31,985 nucleotides of DNA from an uncultured Eubacteriales bacterium (GTDB lineage: Bacteria; Bacillota; Clostridia; Oscillospirales; Acutalibacteraceae): positions 1 through 31,985 of the forward strand of contig CAKSYX010000023.1 of assembly GCA_934525065.1 (NCBI GenBank), read 5' to 3'. Below, one piece after another: positions 1-6,163 of this stretch. How positions within the stretch are numbered: position 1 is the first letter of the stretch; each line of letters begins with the position of its first letter. Made by a program: the position numbers and the translations under genes. Below the pieces are notes generated by a model. That model did no database searches. It was not told the origin of the DNA and saw only the letters and a program-made list of their open reading frames with translations.

Positions 1-219
1 CTCTATGATATAATAAGTGACGAGGAAAAGAAAAGCCTTATTACTTATCTTATAAAAGAAATTCAGATATATCCAAACGGAGAGTCGGAGAAGCCTTTGA
101 AGTCGATAGAGTTTAACTTCCCAATATATCGGGACGGTCAAGAGGTAAGGCGGCTTTTGTGGGAAAAAGGTAATACCGTTGAGACGGTGGTTCTGTTGAT
201 AAAAAACAACAGGAGCTGA
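1..219 (+). CDS. Large serine recombinase, C-terminal fragment (partial)
   Basis: An open frame enters from the left edge and stops at 217-219, giving the last 72 residues of a protein. The end includes LKSIEFNFPIYRDG and NTVETVVLLIKN. This is the usual C-terminal signature of large serine recombinases (TnpX/TndX-like and phage integrase-like), where an 'SIEF.FPIY..G' strand is followed by a 'VETVVLL' strand. The catalytic N-terminal resolvase domain and zinc ribbon would lie upstream, outside the window. Such genes usually sit at the end of the element they mobilise, so an attachment site may lie within the next hundred bases. I could not identify its core. The family call rests only on the tail. 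Confidence 0.8.
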   Translation, partial: LYDIISDEEKKSLITYLIKEIQIYPNGESEKPLKSIEFNFPIYRDGQEVRRLLWEKGNTVETVVLLIKNNRS

Positions 220-282
220 TTATACGGCTGTTTCATTTTCTGCAAAAAGCTACATAAATTTGACATATTTCCCAAAAATTTC

Positions 283-311
283 TTTACTATTGCTCTAATT
301 TATGCTATAAT
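283..311 (+). promoter_or_regulatory. Sigma-A promoter of the yhhN-dgk operon (extended -10)
   Basis: The -35 is TTTACT at 283-288, the spacer is 17 bp, and the -10 is TATAAT at 306-311. TG at 303-304 followed by one base makes it an extended -10. The start is expected near 318, about 36 bases ahead of the ATG at 354. Confidence 0.75.
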
Positions 312-353
312 CAACAAACACAAGTAATCAAAAATATTGCATAAGGTGATGGC

Positions 354-1019
354 ATGAGATACGTTTATTTGGTTCTGCTTGCAATTGTGAGCGTAATACA
401 CTTGGTTCGCAGATATAACGATGACACTGTGAAGGGCGCGAGGACAAAGGGATTCCTCCTTCCGCTGATTCTTCTTTATTACCTTGCATCGGTTGAAAGT
501 TATTCGTGGCTGCTGGTTTTTGCGCTCATTACGAGCTGGCTCGGTGATGTTTTGCTTATCCCGAAGGGCAACAAGTGGTTTGCCGCCGGCGGAATCAGCT
601 TTTTGATTTCTCATGTTCTCTTCATTTTTTGCTACGCCGAACGCATTGAATTTAAAAATGTGCTCTGGTATATCGTTGTTCCCGTGGCTGCGGTTTATTT
701 CACCGTTGCGGCTCTTGTCATAAAGAGCATCATTGCCGGCATACCAAAGATAATGAAAATTCCGATGTTCGGCTATCTCATCGGCAACAGCCTGATGAAT
801 ATTTTTGCTTTGATGCAGTTGATCTCAAACCCCTGCGCCGGAAGTGCCGTTGCTTATATAGGCGCTGTTCTGTTCTTTGTTTCGGACTGCTCTTTGTTCC
901 TTGTGAAGTATCATAAAAACAGAGATCTCATTTTCAAAAGGCATTTCACCGTAATGCTTACATATATTTTAGGTGAACTGCTCATAACCCAAGGCATTAT
1001 TATGCTGACAAACATTTAA
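354..1019 (+). CDS. YhhN/TMEM86-family membrane protein (lysoplasmalogenase-like)
   Basis: This 221-residue protein is almost entirely hydrophobic, with about seven to eight membrane segments. It carries the YhhN-family landmarks SWLGDVLL near residues 61-68 and GAVLFFVSDCSLFL near 171-184. Family members such as TMEM86B cleave the vinyl-ether bond of lysoplasmalogens, releasing a fatty aldehyde, and act within the membrane. Length matches the family. The start is supported by AAGGTGA at 343-349. The next gene begins 46 bases downstream in the same direction, so the two are probably cotranscribed from the promoter at 283-311. Pairing with a lipid kinase supports a role in ether-lipid turnover. 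The family call is solid; the exact substrate is inferred. Confidence 0.85.
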   Translation: MRYVYLVLLAIVSVIHLVRRYNDDTVKGARTKGFLLPLILLYYLASVESYSWLLVFALITSWLGDVLLIPKGNKWFAAGGISFLISHVLFIFCYAERIEFKNVLWYIVVPVAAVYFTVAALVIKSIIAGIPKIMKIPMFGYLIGNSLMNIFALMQLISNPCAGSAVAYIGAVLFFVSDCSLFLVKYHKNRDLIFKRHFTVMLTYILGELLITQGIIMLTNI

Positions 1020-1065
1020 GCTGAGGAGAATCGAACACAATGCGGTTTTTAAAGGAGGAGAAAAA

Positions 1066-1971
1066 GTGAAATACTTTTTTGTTGTAAATCCCAAGGCAGG
1101 AGAAGGCAAAAGTGAGAGCATAATCAGAGCGGCTATCGCCGAGCTTCCGCAAAAGGACGACTGCGAAGTTTATGTTACAAAGAGCGTGAACGATGCGACC
1201 CGTTTTGTTCGCGAGTGCTGCGAAAGAAATGAGGGCGAACGGCTCAGGTTTATCGCCTGCGGCGGCGACGGAACCATAAACGAGGTGTTCAACGGTGCTG
1301 CCGAATGCGCAAATGCTTCTGTTACCTGCTATCCATGCGGCAGCGGAAACGATTTTGTGAAGGCATTCGGCTCAGCAGAGGTCTTTTCGGACATCGGAAA
1401 GCTTTTGCAGGCCAAGGACAGAAAAATTGACCTGCTTAAGGTTGGAGACAGATATTCAAACAACGTCACAAACTTCGGCTTTGATACAACGGTTGCAATA
1501 ACGATCAACAAGGAAAGAGAAAAAACCGGCCACGGCAACAAGAATGCCTATACCAAGGGCGTGATTACCGCCCTTATCAAAAGCATGAAAAACACCTGCA
1601 CGGTAATTGCGGACGGAGAGGTTTTGAACCCGGAGGGGAAATGCCTGCTTTGCACTCTCGCAAACGGTCAGTACGTCGGCGGATCCTTCAAATGTGCACC
1701 GAAATCAAAGGCGGATGACGGCCTTGTAGACGTCTGCCTTATTAAGCCCATTTCAAGGCTTCGCTTTGTGAAGCTTCTCGGCCCCTACACCGCAGGCGAA
1801 CATCTTGACGACCCGAAGTTCAGCGATATCATAGTTTATCGCAGAGCGAAGAAGGTCGAGGTCAAGGCTCAGCCCGGTTTTGCTTATTCACTTGACGGAG
1901 AAATAATTTATTCCGATCATTTCACCGTTGAAATTGCACCGAACGCCGTGAGCTTCGCCGTGCCGGAATAA
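1066..1971 (+). CDS. Diacylglycerol kinase family lipid kinase (DgkB/YegS/BmrU type)
   Basis: This is a 301-residue soluble or membrane-associated kinase. It has the DAGK catalytic signature NPKAGEGKS (8-16), the nucleotide-binding GGDGTINEVFNG (66-77) and PCGSGNDF (90-97). Members phosphorylate diacylglycerol or related lipids with ATP, returning lipid to phosphatidate in Gram-positives. Length is typical. The start is GTG at 1066, seven bases after AAAGGAGG, which is decisive because no ATG fits that ribosome binding site. It follows the YhhN gene by 46 bases and ends before the terminator at 2068-2103. The true substrate (diacylglycerol, undecaprenol or another lipid) cannot be told from sequence. 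Confidence 0.9.
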   Translation: MKYFFVVNPKAGEGKSESIIRAAIAELPQKDDCEVYVTKSVNDATRFVRECCERNEGERLRFIACGGDGTINEVFNGAAECANASVTCYPCGSGNDFVKAFGSAEVFSDIGKLLQAKDRKIDLLKVGDRYSNNVTNFGFDTTVAITINKEREKTGHGNKNAYTKGVITALIKSMKNTCTVIADGEVLNPEGKCLLCTLANGQYVGGSFKCAPKSKADDGLVDVCLIKPISRLRFVKLLGPYTAGEHLDDPKFSDIIVYRRAKKVEVKAQPGFAYSLDGEIIYSDHFTVEIAPNAVSFAVPE

Positions 1972-2067
1972 AGTTTTAAAAAAAATAAATGCTGCTTATG
2001 ACAGGGCTGCAATGCGAATCATTTCAATGCTTCTCAAAAAAGCACCTGCGGTATAAGAAAAAATTTT

Positions 2068-2103
2068 AACGGCACTCCCGAAATTGCGGCAGTGCCGTTT
2101 TTC
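2068..2103 (+). terminator. Intrinsic terminator after the dgk-like gene
   Basis: ACGGCACT at 2069-2076 pairs with AGTGCCGT at 2091-2098, followed by a T-rich run. The loop is 14 bases. Confidence 0.8.
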
Positions 2104-2146
2104 TTTGCTGCGGTATGCAAAGAGCGGAAAAGAAGCCGATACTTTC

Positions 2147-2175
2147 TTGACAGACATATAATTCCTTGATACAAT
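2147..2175 (+). promoter_or_regulatory. Sigma-A promoter of the cytidine-deaminase-like gene
   Basis: TTGACA at 2147-2152, a 17 bp spacer and TACAAT at 2170-2175 form a near-consensus promoter. The -10 covers the first two bases of an upstream in-frame ATG at 2174. That ATG would therefore lie before the RNA start (about 2182) and cannot be the translation start. Confidence 0.8.
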
Positions 2176-2203
2176 GAATCAAAAAGGGGAAGGGGAAAGA
2201 AAA

Positions 2204-2635
2204 GTGGATATTTGGGAAAAGCTTTATGAAAAAGCGGCAAAGCAATATGCCCCGCAGGATGTGACACCGTTTGTTTATGCGCACCACGTTGTTTGCGCAC
2301 TTGAAAGTGAAAGCGGAGAAGTTTTCACAGGCTTTTGCATCGAGGCTTGCGGCGGTGTGATGAATCTTTGCGCCGAGCGCGTTGCAGCGTTGAATATGTA
2401 TGTAAACAGCGGTCAAACGAAAATCAAAAGGCTCATTGCTTTCAGAGACAGACCTCCGTTCGGCGGCGGCAGCGGTATGCCCTGCGGTGCCTGCCGTGAG
2501 TTTTTGCTTCAGCTCAATGAAGAGAACTTGAACACCGAAATTATGGTTGATTATGAAAAGCGCGAAACGGTCACACTGAAAAAGCTTATGCCAAATTGGT
2601 GGGGAACCGGAAGGTACGCCGGGCAGGGAAAATAA
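2204..2635 (+). CDS. Cytidine deaminase-like zinc hydrolase
   Basis: From the GTG at 2204 the protein has 143 residues. It has the zinc-deaminase pair CAE at 56-58 (zinc Cys plus proton-shuttling Glu) and PCGAC at 93-97 (two zinc Cys). Length and layout fit the small tetrameric cytidine deaminase/blasticidin-S deaminase group, which hydrolyses the amino group of cytosine nucleosides. I chose GTG because GGGGAAGGGG at about 2186-2195 is a well-placed ribosome binding site and because the promoter -10 overlaps the earlier ATG. The C-terminus, ending in PNWWGTGRYAG, departs from housekeeping Cdd, so a related nucleoside or a non-nucleoside amine is possible. A separate promoter follows, so it may be transcribed alone. 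Confidence 0.8.
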   Translation: MDIWEKLYEKAAKQYAPQDVTPFVYAHHVVCALESESGEVFTGFCIEACGGVMNLCAERVAALNMYVNSGQTKIKRLIAFRDRPPFGGGSGMPCGACREFLLQLNEENLNTEIMVDYEKRETVTLKKLMPNWWGTGRYAGQGK

Positions 2636-2638
2636 AGG

Positions 2639-2667
2639 TTGCCTTTTTTCTGTGCCTGTGATATCAT
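2639..2667 (+). promoter_or_regulatory. Internal promoter ahead of the membrane protein/flavodoxin pair
   Basis: TTGCCT at 2639-2644, a 17 bp spacer and TATCAT at 2662-2667 with TG at 2659-2660 (extended -10). Transcription would start near 2674, ahead of the AGGTG binding site at 2696-2700. Confidence 0.55.
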
Positions 2668-2705
2668 GCTGTTGCCGATACATTCGGCGCAAATGAGGTG
2701 ATTTT

Positions 2706-3269
2706 TTGGAAAAGGAAAGAATAAAAAGAGCTTTCAGGGCTTTCAGAATTATTTCAATAATTTCTGCCGTGAGCTCGGGACTGTTTCTCGCGCTGGCGCT
2801 CATGACCTTCGGGCCGATGATTTTCATTAAGCAGAACCTGACGGTTGAAGCCGGCGGGCTTATCGGCTTTTTCCTCGATGTGATCAAGGAGGGTGAAAAT
2901 GCAGTAACCTCCGCCGACCTCGTCATGTCCGTCATGCCGCGCTTTGTTCAGCTTCTATTGTTCTTCATTTTTTCGCTGAGGGCTGCTTCTGCTCTCAAAA
3001 AGGGCGAAAGAGCCGGAACGCTCGGCTTTCCCGGCGCAAAGCGGGCGTTTACCTCGCTTTCGGTGCTGTCGTTTTTGACTGCGCTGCTTTCAAGCGTACT
3101 GACGCGCGTTGCGCAAAACAGCGTTTCAAAGGACTTTTTCAATATTACCGAAACGAGCCATGCCGGTTGGGTTGTGCTCGGACTGGTTTTGCTCTTTGTT
3201 TCGCTCACCGTTCAGGAAAATGAAATTCATACCGGAAACACCGCCGGAGAAAGGCAGGAGGAAGAATGA
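2706..3269 (+). CDS. Hypothetical four-helix membrane protein
   Basis: I do not recognise this 187-residue protein. It has four likely membrane segments at about residues 14-40, 80-97, 115-134 and 153-170, with a basic N-terminus and a polar C-terminus ending GERQEEE. That arrangement suggests both ends are cytoplasmic. The start is TTG at 2706, set by AGGTG at 2696-2700; the next Met lies inside the second half of the first helix. It overlaps the flavodoxin-like gene by four bases (ATGA), so the two are translationally coupled and probably work together, perhaps in a membrane-linked redox step. No catalytic motif is visible. Confidence 0.7.
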   Translation: MEKERIKRAFRAFRIISIISAVSSGLFLALALMTFGPMIFIKQNLTVEAGGLIGFFLDVIKEGENAVTSADLVMSVMPRFVQLLLFFIFSLRAASALKKGERAGTLGFPGAKRAFTSLSVLSFLTALLSSVLTRVAQNSVSKDFFNITETSHAGWVVLGLVLLFVSLTVQENEIHTGNTAGERQEEE

Positions 3270-3751
3270 AGGCTATCGTTTATACCTCAAACGCAGGTTC
3301 AACAAAGCAGTACGCCGAAATGCTTTCGGCAAAAACGGGAATTCCCGTCTATGAGCTCTCGTCCGCAGAAGCTTTGGAAAACGCCGAAGTGATTTATTTC
3401 GGCTGGGTCATGGGCGGAGATCTTCAGGGACTTTCAAAGGCGCGCGAAGCATTCGGAACGCTCAAGGCGGTCGTTGCCGTCGGAATGATGGTCAGCGAAA
3501 AAACAAAGGCCGAGGTTGGCGAAAAAAACCGCATCACAGAGCCGTTCTTTTATCTCCCCGGCGAGTTCAACATCAAAAAGCTCAAGGGAATGTATAAAAT
3601 GATGATGAGTATGATGCTGCGCATGATGAAGGGCAAGGTCAAAGAAAGCGACGACCCGGCCGACAAGCGCGCGCTTGAGCTTTTTGAAAACGGTTTCAAC
3701 GGCGTTAAGGAGGAAAACCTCGCGCCTGTTATTGAACTGCTTGAACAGTAA
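3266..3751 (+). CDS. Flavodoxin-domain protein
   Basis: This 161-residue protein begins MKAIVYTSNAGSTKQYAEML. The 'YxSxxGxTxxYA' pattern is the FMN-phosphate-binding loop of flavodoxin-like proteins. A second strand, EVIYFGWVMGGDLQG (about 47-61), replaces the usual 'D.vifGsPvy' flavin-stacking loop. The middle contains an unusual Met-rich basic helix (MYKMMMSMMLRMMKGK, about 110-125), which could contact the membrane or the product of the overlapping membrane-protein gene. AGGAGGAAG immediately precedes the ATG. It is closest in spirit to flavodoxin-5/HemG-like proteins but lacks clear HemG features. Electron-carrier or reductase function is inferred from the fold. Confidence 0.75.
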   Translation: MKAIVYTSNAGSTKQYAEMLSAKTGIPVYELSSAEALENAEVIYFGWVMGGDLQGLSKAREAFGTLKAVVAVGMMVSEKTKAEVGEKNRITEPFFYLPGEFNIKKLKGMYKMMMSMMLRMMKGKVKESDDPADKRALELFENGFNGVKEENLAPVIELLEQ

Positions 3752-3770
3752 GTAACAAAAGACGATGTAT

Positions 3771-3806
3771 AAGCACTTCGGCTCAGGCCGAGGTGCTTTT
3801 TCTTTT
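3771..3806 (+). terminator. Intrinsic terminator after the flavodoxin-like gene
   Basis: AGCACTTCGGC (from 3772) pairs, with G-U pairs, to GCCGAGGTGCT (to 3797), followed by a T-rich run. Confidence 0.85.
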
Positions 3807-3881
3807 GAAGAGGGGAGACAAAAAAAGAGCCATTTGTGCTCACAGCACAACAAAAAGTCTTGAATTTATACTGCCGGATTA

Positions 3882-3910
3882 TTGTATGAACATGGCACAC
3901 TGCATATAAT
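3882..3910 (+). promoter_or_regulatory. Probable promoter of the Hsp20 transcript
   Basis: The -10 TATAAT is at 3905-3910, with a weak -35 TTGTAT at 3882-3887 (17 bp spacer). The start would be about 3917, giving a leader of about 160 bases before the Hsp20 ATG. No CIRCE (HrcA) or CtsR-type heptad repeats are visible, so heat control would need another mechanism. Confidence 0.5.
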
Positions 3911-3929
3911 ATAGCCGTAAAAAGAAAGA

Positions 3930-3993
3930 GGTCACGAAGGACGTGACCACAGGAGATGATTCCAATGTGTAAGGTAATCGGAGAAAAGCTCCG
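3930..3993 (+). promoter_or_regulatory. Two hairpins in the Hsp20 5' leader
   Basis: GGTCACG at 3930-3936 pairs perfectly with CGTGACC at 3942-3948 around an AAGGA loop. CGGAG at 3979-3983 pairs with CTCCG at 3989-3993. The first could be an operator in DNA, because it is a perfect 7-5-7 inverted repeat just after the start site, or an RNA stem. The second lies inside the 11-codon leader ORF. Confidence 0.5.
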
Positions 3994-4000
3994 GAAATAA
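3965..4000 (+). CDS. Possible 11-residue leader peptide upstream of hsp20
   Basis: An ATG at 3965 follows AGGAG (3951-3955) at a good distance and opens the frame MCKVIGEKLRK before TAA at 3998-4000. The ORF ends 76 bases before the Hsp20 start. Its second half forms the stem CGGAG/CTCCG, so ribosome movement through it would open that hairpin. It could be a regulatory upstream ORF or a chance reading frame. The evidence is the ribosome binding site and position only. Confidence 0.35.
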   Translation: MCKVIGEKLRK

Positions 4001-4076
4001 ACTTACAGCCGGGTTGCGGCAGCCAGCAGACTGAATTCCGCCGCAAAACAAAATTGATTTTTTTGGAGGCTTTTAT

Positions 4077-4529
4077 ATGTTTGAACTTAGACCTTATTCA
4101 CGTAAAAACAATTCCCTTTATAATCCGTTCCGTGAGATGGATGAACTTGAAAAACAGTTCTTCGGCAGTCCGTTTGAATTCTTTGACAACGGCGCTATGG
4201 ATGCGTTCAAGACCGATATCAAAGATGAGGGCGACCATTATGAGCTTGAGGCAGACCTGCCGGGCTTTGACAAGAAGGACATTAAGCTTGACGTAAACGG
4301 CGACGTTTTGACCGTCAGTGCCGAGCGTCATTCCGAACACGAGGAAAAGGACAAGAAAGGCAAATATGTTCGCTGTGAGCGTTCCTATGGCTCATACAGC
4401 CGTCAGTTTGATCTGTCGGGCGTCAAGGCCGACGAAATCAAAGCCAAGTATGAGAACGGTGTTTTAAAGCTGACAATGCCCAAGAAGACCGAAACACTCC
4501 CGAAGGCTCATCACCTTGAGATTGAATAA
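4077..4529 (+). CDS. Small heat shock protein, Hsp20/alpha-crystallin family
   Basis: This 150-residue ATP-independent holdase binds unfolding proteins in the cytoplasm. The alpha-crystallin domain spans about residues 42-140. It includes the conserved YELEADLPGFDKKDIKLDVNG stretch (in part near 55-75) and the 'ENGVLKLTMPK' strand near 126-136. The C-terminal LEI is the I-x-I-type anchor that docks on neighbouring subunits during oligomerisation. GGAGG at 4065-4069 precedes the ATG at 4077. It is monocistronic, with its own promoter, long leader and terminator, as is common for stress genes. Family assignment is secure. Confidence 0.95.
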   Translation: MFELRPYSRKNNSLYNPFREMDELEKQFFGSPFEFFDNGAMDAFKTDIKDEGDHYELEADLPGFDKKDIKLDVNGDVLTVSAERHSEHEEKDKKGKYVRCERSYGSYSRQFDLSGVKADEIKAKYENGVLKLTMPKKTETLPKAHHLEIE

Positions 4530-4544
4530 CGAATAAGCGTGGCT

Positions 4545-4582
4545 GTGCCGCAGATACGAAATGTATCCGCGGCACTTTTTTT
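4545..4582 (+). terminator. Intrinsic terminator of hsp20
   Basis: GTGCCGC at 4545-4551 pairs with GCGGCAC at 4569-4575, extended by GATAC/GTATC inside, followed by seven T. Confidence 0.9.
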
Positions 4583-4616
4583 GTGTTATGTAGTAAAGCT
4601 ATATGCTGACAAGGCA

Positions 4617-4656
4617 AAAGGACGGAGGCTGTCAGAAAGGGCATCCGCCGTCCTTT
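4617..4656. terminator. Probable terminator of the 67-residue membrane protein gene (possibly bidirectional)
   Basis: AAAGGACGG at 4617-4625 pairs with CCGTCCTTT at 4648-4656. It sits between two convergent genes and reads into short T tracts on both strands. The Hsp20 unit already has its own terminator. Confidence 0.6.
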
Positions 4657-4689
4657 GTGTTAAATTAAAGCAGGCAAAGTGCCGCTTCG

Positions 4690-4893
4690 TTACCGATTAA
4701 ATGACAGCACTGCAACCTGCTGTTCACCGACTTCGGCAACAGCGTTTTCAGCCGGAATCTGAGCATTCTTTTTTTCAACGTTAGTGCCGACAACGAAGGC
4801 GGCAAGCATGAGAAATACGAGGGCAACAGCTGCAATTACGGCAATGAACTTTTTGTTATTGGTGTTCTTTCTGTGAATTTTTGTGATGATCAT
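4690..4893 (-). CDS. Small single-pass membrane protein (67 residues), unknown function
   Basis: The protein has a short basic N-terminus (KIHRKNTNNKK), one strong membrane helix at about 16-36, and a polar, Gln- and Glu-containing tail of about 30 residues, which suggests an N-in/C-out anchor. It is backed by an AAGGAGG binding site eight bases before ATG, a near-perfect promoter (5003-5031) and a downstream hairpin, so a short real gene is likely. I see no homology. It stands alone, beside hsp20 in the convergent direction. The palindrome over its -10 suggests tight regulation. Confidence 0.7.
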   Translation of the reverse strand: MIITKIHRKNTNNKKFIAVIAAVALVFLMLAAFVVGTNVEKKNAQIPAENAVAEVGEQQVAVLSFNR

Positions 4894-5002
4894 AAGTTTT
4901 GCTCCTCCTTGAATTAAGTTAAAGATTAGATGTTGTTGAGCAATCGAACTGCCGTCATGCGGTTCACAATTTATTCACAAACCTTATCTTTTTGACAATG
5001 TC

Positions 5003-5031
5003 ATTGTATACCTCTTTTTTCGTTTTGTCAA
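5003..5031 (-). promoter_or_regulatory. Sigma-A promoter of the 67-residue protein, with palindrome over the -10
   Basis: On the minus strand TTGACA (5026-5031), a 17 bp spacer and TACAAT (5003-5008). A near-palindrome, ACAATG-T-CATTGT (about 4995-5007 on the plus strand), covers the -10 and start site, as a repressor site would. The start near 4997 leaves a leader of about 100 bases. Confidence 0.75.
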
Positions 5032-5161
5032 GCTACTTTTAATAATTTGTGAACTATTTCTTGTTTAAGGCGTATTTTGCGGGTGTTTTAACGGCAATTT
5101 GTGCAATTTTAACTGTTTTTAGTGTGAAATCAGCATAAAAGCACGGTTTTGCCGATTAAAA

Positions 5162-5175
5162 AGTGAACGTTCACT
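5162..5175. promoter_or_regulatory. Perfect 14-bp palindrome resembling a TetR-family operator
   Basis: AGTGAACGTTCACT is a perfect palindrome with a TGAACGTTCA core of the kind many TetR-family repressors bind. A possible minus-strand -35 (TTGAAT, complement of 5177-5182) flanks it, with only a poor -10. No regulator or target gene abuts it. Confidence 0.45.
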
Positions 5176-5352
5176 CATTCAAAAATTTTTGCTTGTTTTA
5201 ATACCAAAATATTACTTTCAGAGATGACTGCCTGTAATTGACAGGGGGATAGATGTTTACTCAACACAAAATTAAAAGCCACATCTCGGATTTTTTTGAT
5301 GTTTTTTTACAGCTCCTTCCGGTGCGAATGTTCATAAGGTATTTGGTAAAAT

Positions 5353-5386
5353 GCAGTTTTACCGATGACCGAACATCGGAAACTGC
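5353..5386. repeat. Long hairpin/inverted repeat in intergenic DNA
   Basis: GCAGTTT (5353-5359), TA, CCGATG (5362-5367), a six-base loop, CATCGG (5374-5379) and AAACTGC (5380-5386). This is a 13-bp stem with a two-base bulge and no T tract, so it is not a standard terminator. Confidence 0.6.
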
Positions 5387-5410
5387 TAACAAATAAATAA
5401 TTTGTATATG

Positions 5411-5456
5411 GAAAAAAGGCACAGCTTGCGGAGAAAATTTCCGTAGGCTGTGCCTT
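5411..5456 (-). terminator. Intrinsic terminator of the NUDIX gene
   Basis: On the minus strand AAGGCACAGC (5456-5447) pairs with GCTGTGCCTT (5425-5416), followed by further T. The gene's stop codon is only a few bases upstream. Confidence 0.85.
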
Positions 5457-5460
5457 AACT

Positions 5461-5916
5461 TTATTTAAATATATCAATCCATTTATCGTTGCCTTTCCGC
5501 TGTATGTACTCTTGAATATTATCATCGCAAAACACATCAATCATTTTATCAAAACTTACGGCAAGATTCATAGCTTTTAATGTTTCGAGTTTTGTCCAAA
5601 ACACTTTTCCCTCGTTGGATGATTTAAGGGTTCCGGAATATTCATCGGTTTTAAAAAGTAAAACCACATATCGTTTATTGCTTTTTACTTCCCACCATTT
5701 GATGCCGCATAATTTAGGATTTTTAATGATAAGACCCGTTTCTTCTTTAACTTCTCTGATGACAGAATCAACAAAAGATTCTTGTTTTTCAATATGACCG
5801 CCGGGAAAAGTAATGCCGCCCCAAGATTTGTTAATTTTATCTTGAACCACAACATTACCGTTCTTGTCATAAATCATACACATATTAGTTAATTCGATTT
5901 TTTCATATTTACTCAT
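5461..5916 (-). CDS. NUDIX hydrolase (MutT/8-oxo-dGTPase-like)
   Basis: This 151-residue protein has a complete Nudix box from GGHIEKQESF to REVKEETGL (about residues 39-62), matching Gx5Ex7REUxEExGU with all metal-binding Glu present. NUDIX enzymes hydrolyse nucleoside diphosphates linked to another moiety. The KWWEVKSNKRYVVLLFKTDEY stretch after the box resembles the MutT-like 8-oxo-dGTP diphosphatase group, but substrate cannot be read from sequence. The ribosome binding site is weak (AAGGT). It is monocistronic with its own terminator. Its DNA is clearly AT-richer than neighbouring genes and it sits beside a tRNA gene, which suggests acquisition. Confidence 0.9.
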   Translation of the reverse strand: MSKYEKIELTNMCMIYDKNGNVVVQDKINKSWGGITFPGGHIEKQESFVDSVIREVKEETGLIIKNPKLCGIKWWEVKSNKRYVVLLFKTDEYSGTLKSSNEGKVFWTKLETLKAMNLAVSFDKMIDVFCDDNIQEYIQRKGNDKWIDIFK

Positions 5917-6132
5917 AACAATACCTTAATTTATTAGTAATATTTTTAATTGTATCATAAGTGTCAAAAGAAATCTATGTGCTTTGTTATAAGGCATAAA
6001 CGCTTTTGTGTTCGATTTAATTGCTGCAGGATGAAAAAGTGTGCAAAATGGGCGCAACACTTTGCTCAGCAAAGCTTAGTAAACTGCTGAAATCCTTGCA
6101 AATATTGCGTTTGATGGCATTTTTAAAATAAA
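5917..6132. other. Non-coding stretch between NUDIX gene and tRNA, with a minus-strand hairpin plus T tract
   Basis: No supported gene. On the minus strand GTGTTGC (6060-6054) can pair with GCACAC (6044-6039), followed by TTTTTC, like a second terminator or a small RNA end. CTTTGC-TCA-GCAAAG (about 6060-6075) forms another small stem. Confidence 0.35.
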
Positions 6133-6163
6133 ACAACAAAAGCAGGTTAAAAAACCTGCTTTT
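6133..6163 (-). terminator. Terminator of tRNA-Leu
   Basis: AGCAGGTT (6141-6148) and AACCTGCT (6153-6160) form a perfect 8-bp stem with an A4 loop (T4 on the minus strand), then TTTTG on the minus strand, directly after the CCA end. Confidence 0.85.

Larger units (their letters stand above)
4894..5460. other. AT-rich intergenic region, 567 bases, no gene seen
   Basis: Apart from the promoter at 5003-5031, the palindrome at 5162-5175, the long hairpin at 5353-5386 and the NUDIX-gene terminator at 5411-5456, nothing coding is supported here. Frames are short and have no ribosome binding sites. The composition is visibly richer in A and T than the flanking operons. Confidence 0.6.

Noticed and set aside
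2066..2935. Long minus-strand frame (289 codons) opposite the deaminase and membrane-protein genes
   Set aside because: It runs through a terminator, two promoters and the start of the plus-strand genes, has no binding site, and its translation shows no family features.
3850..4076. CIRCE or CtsR operator upstream of hsp20
   Set aside because: Neither TTAGCACTC-N9-GAGTGCTAA nor the GGTCAAA heptad tandem is present; the 7-5-7 repeat is a different sequence.
5917..6132. Short peptide or pseudogene on the minus strand beside tRNA-Leu
   Set aside because: Frames of 15-30 codons lack binding sites and no gene remnant could be recognised.
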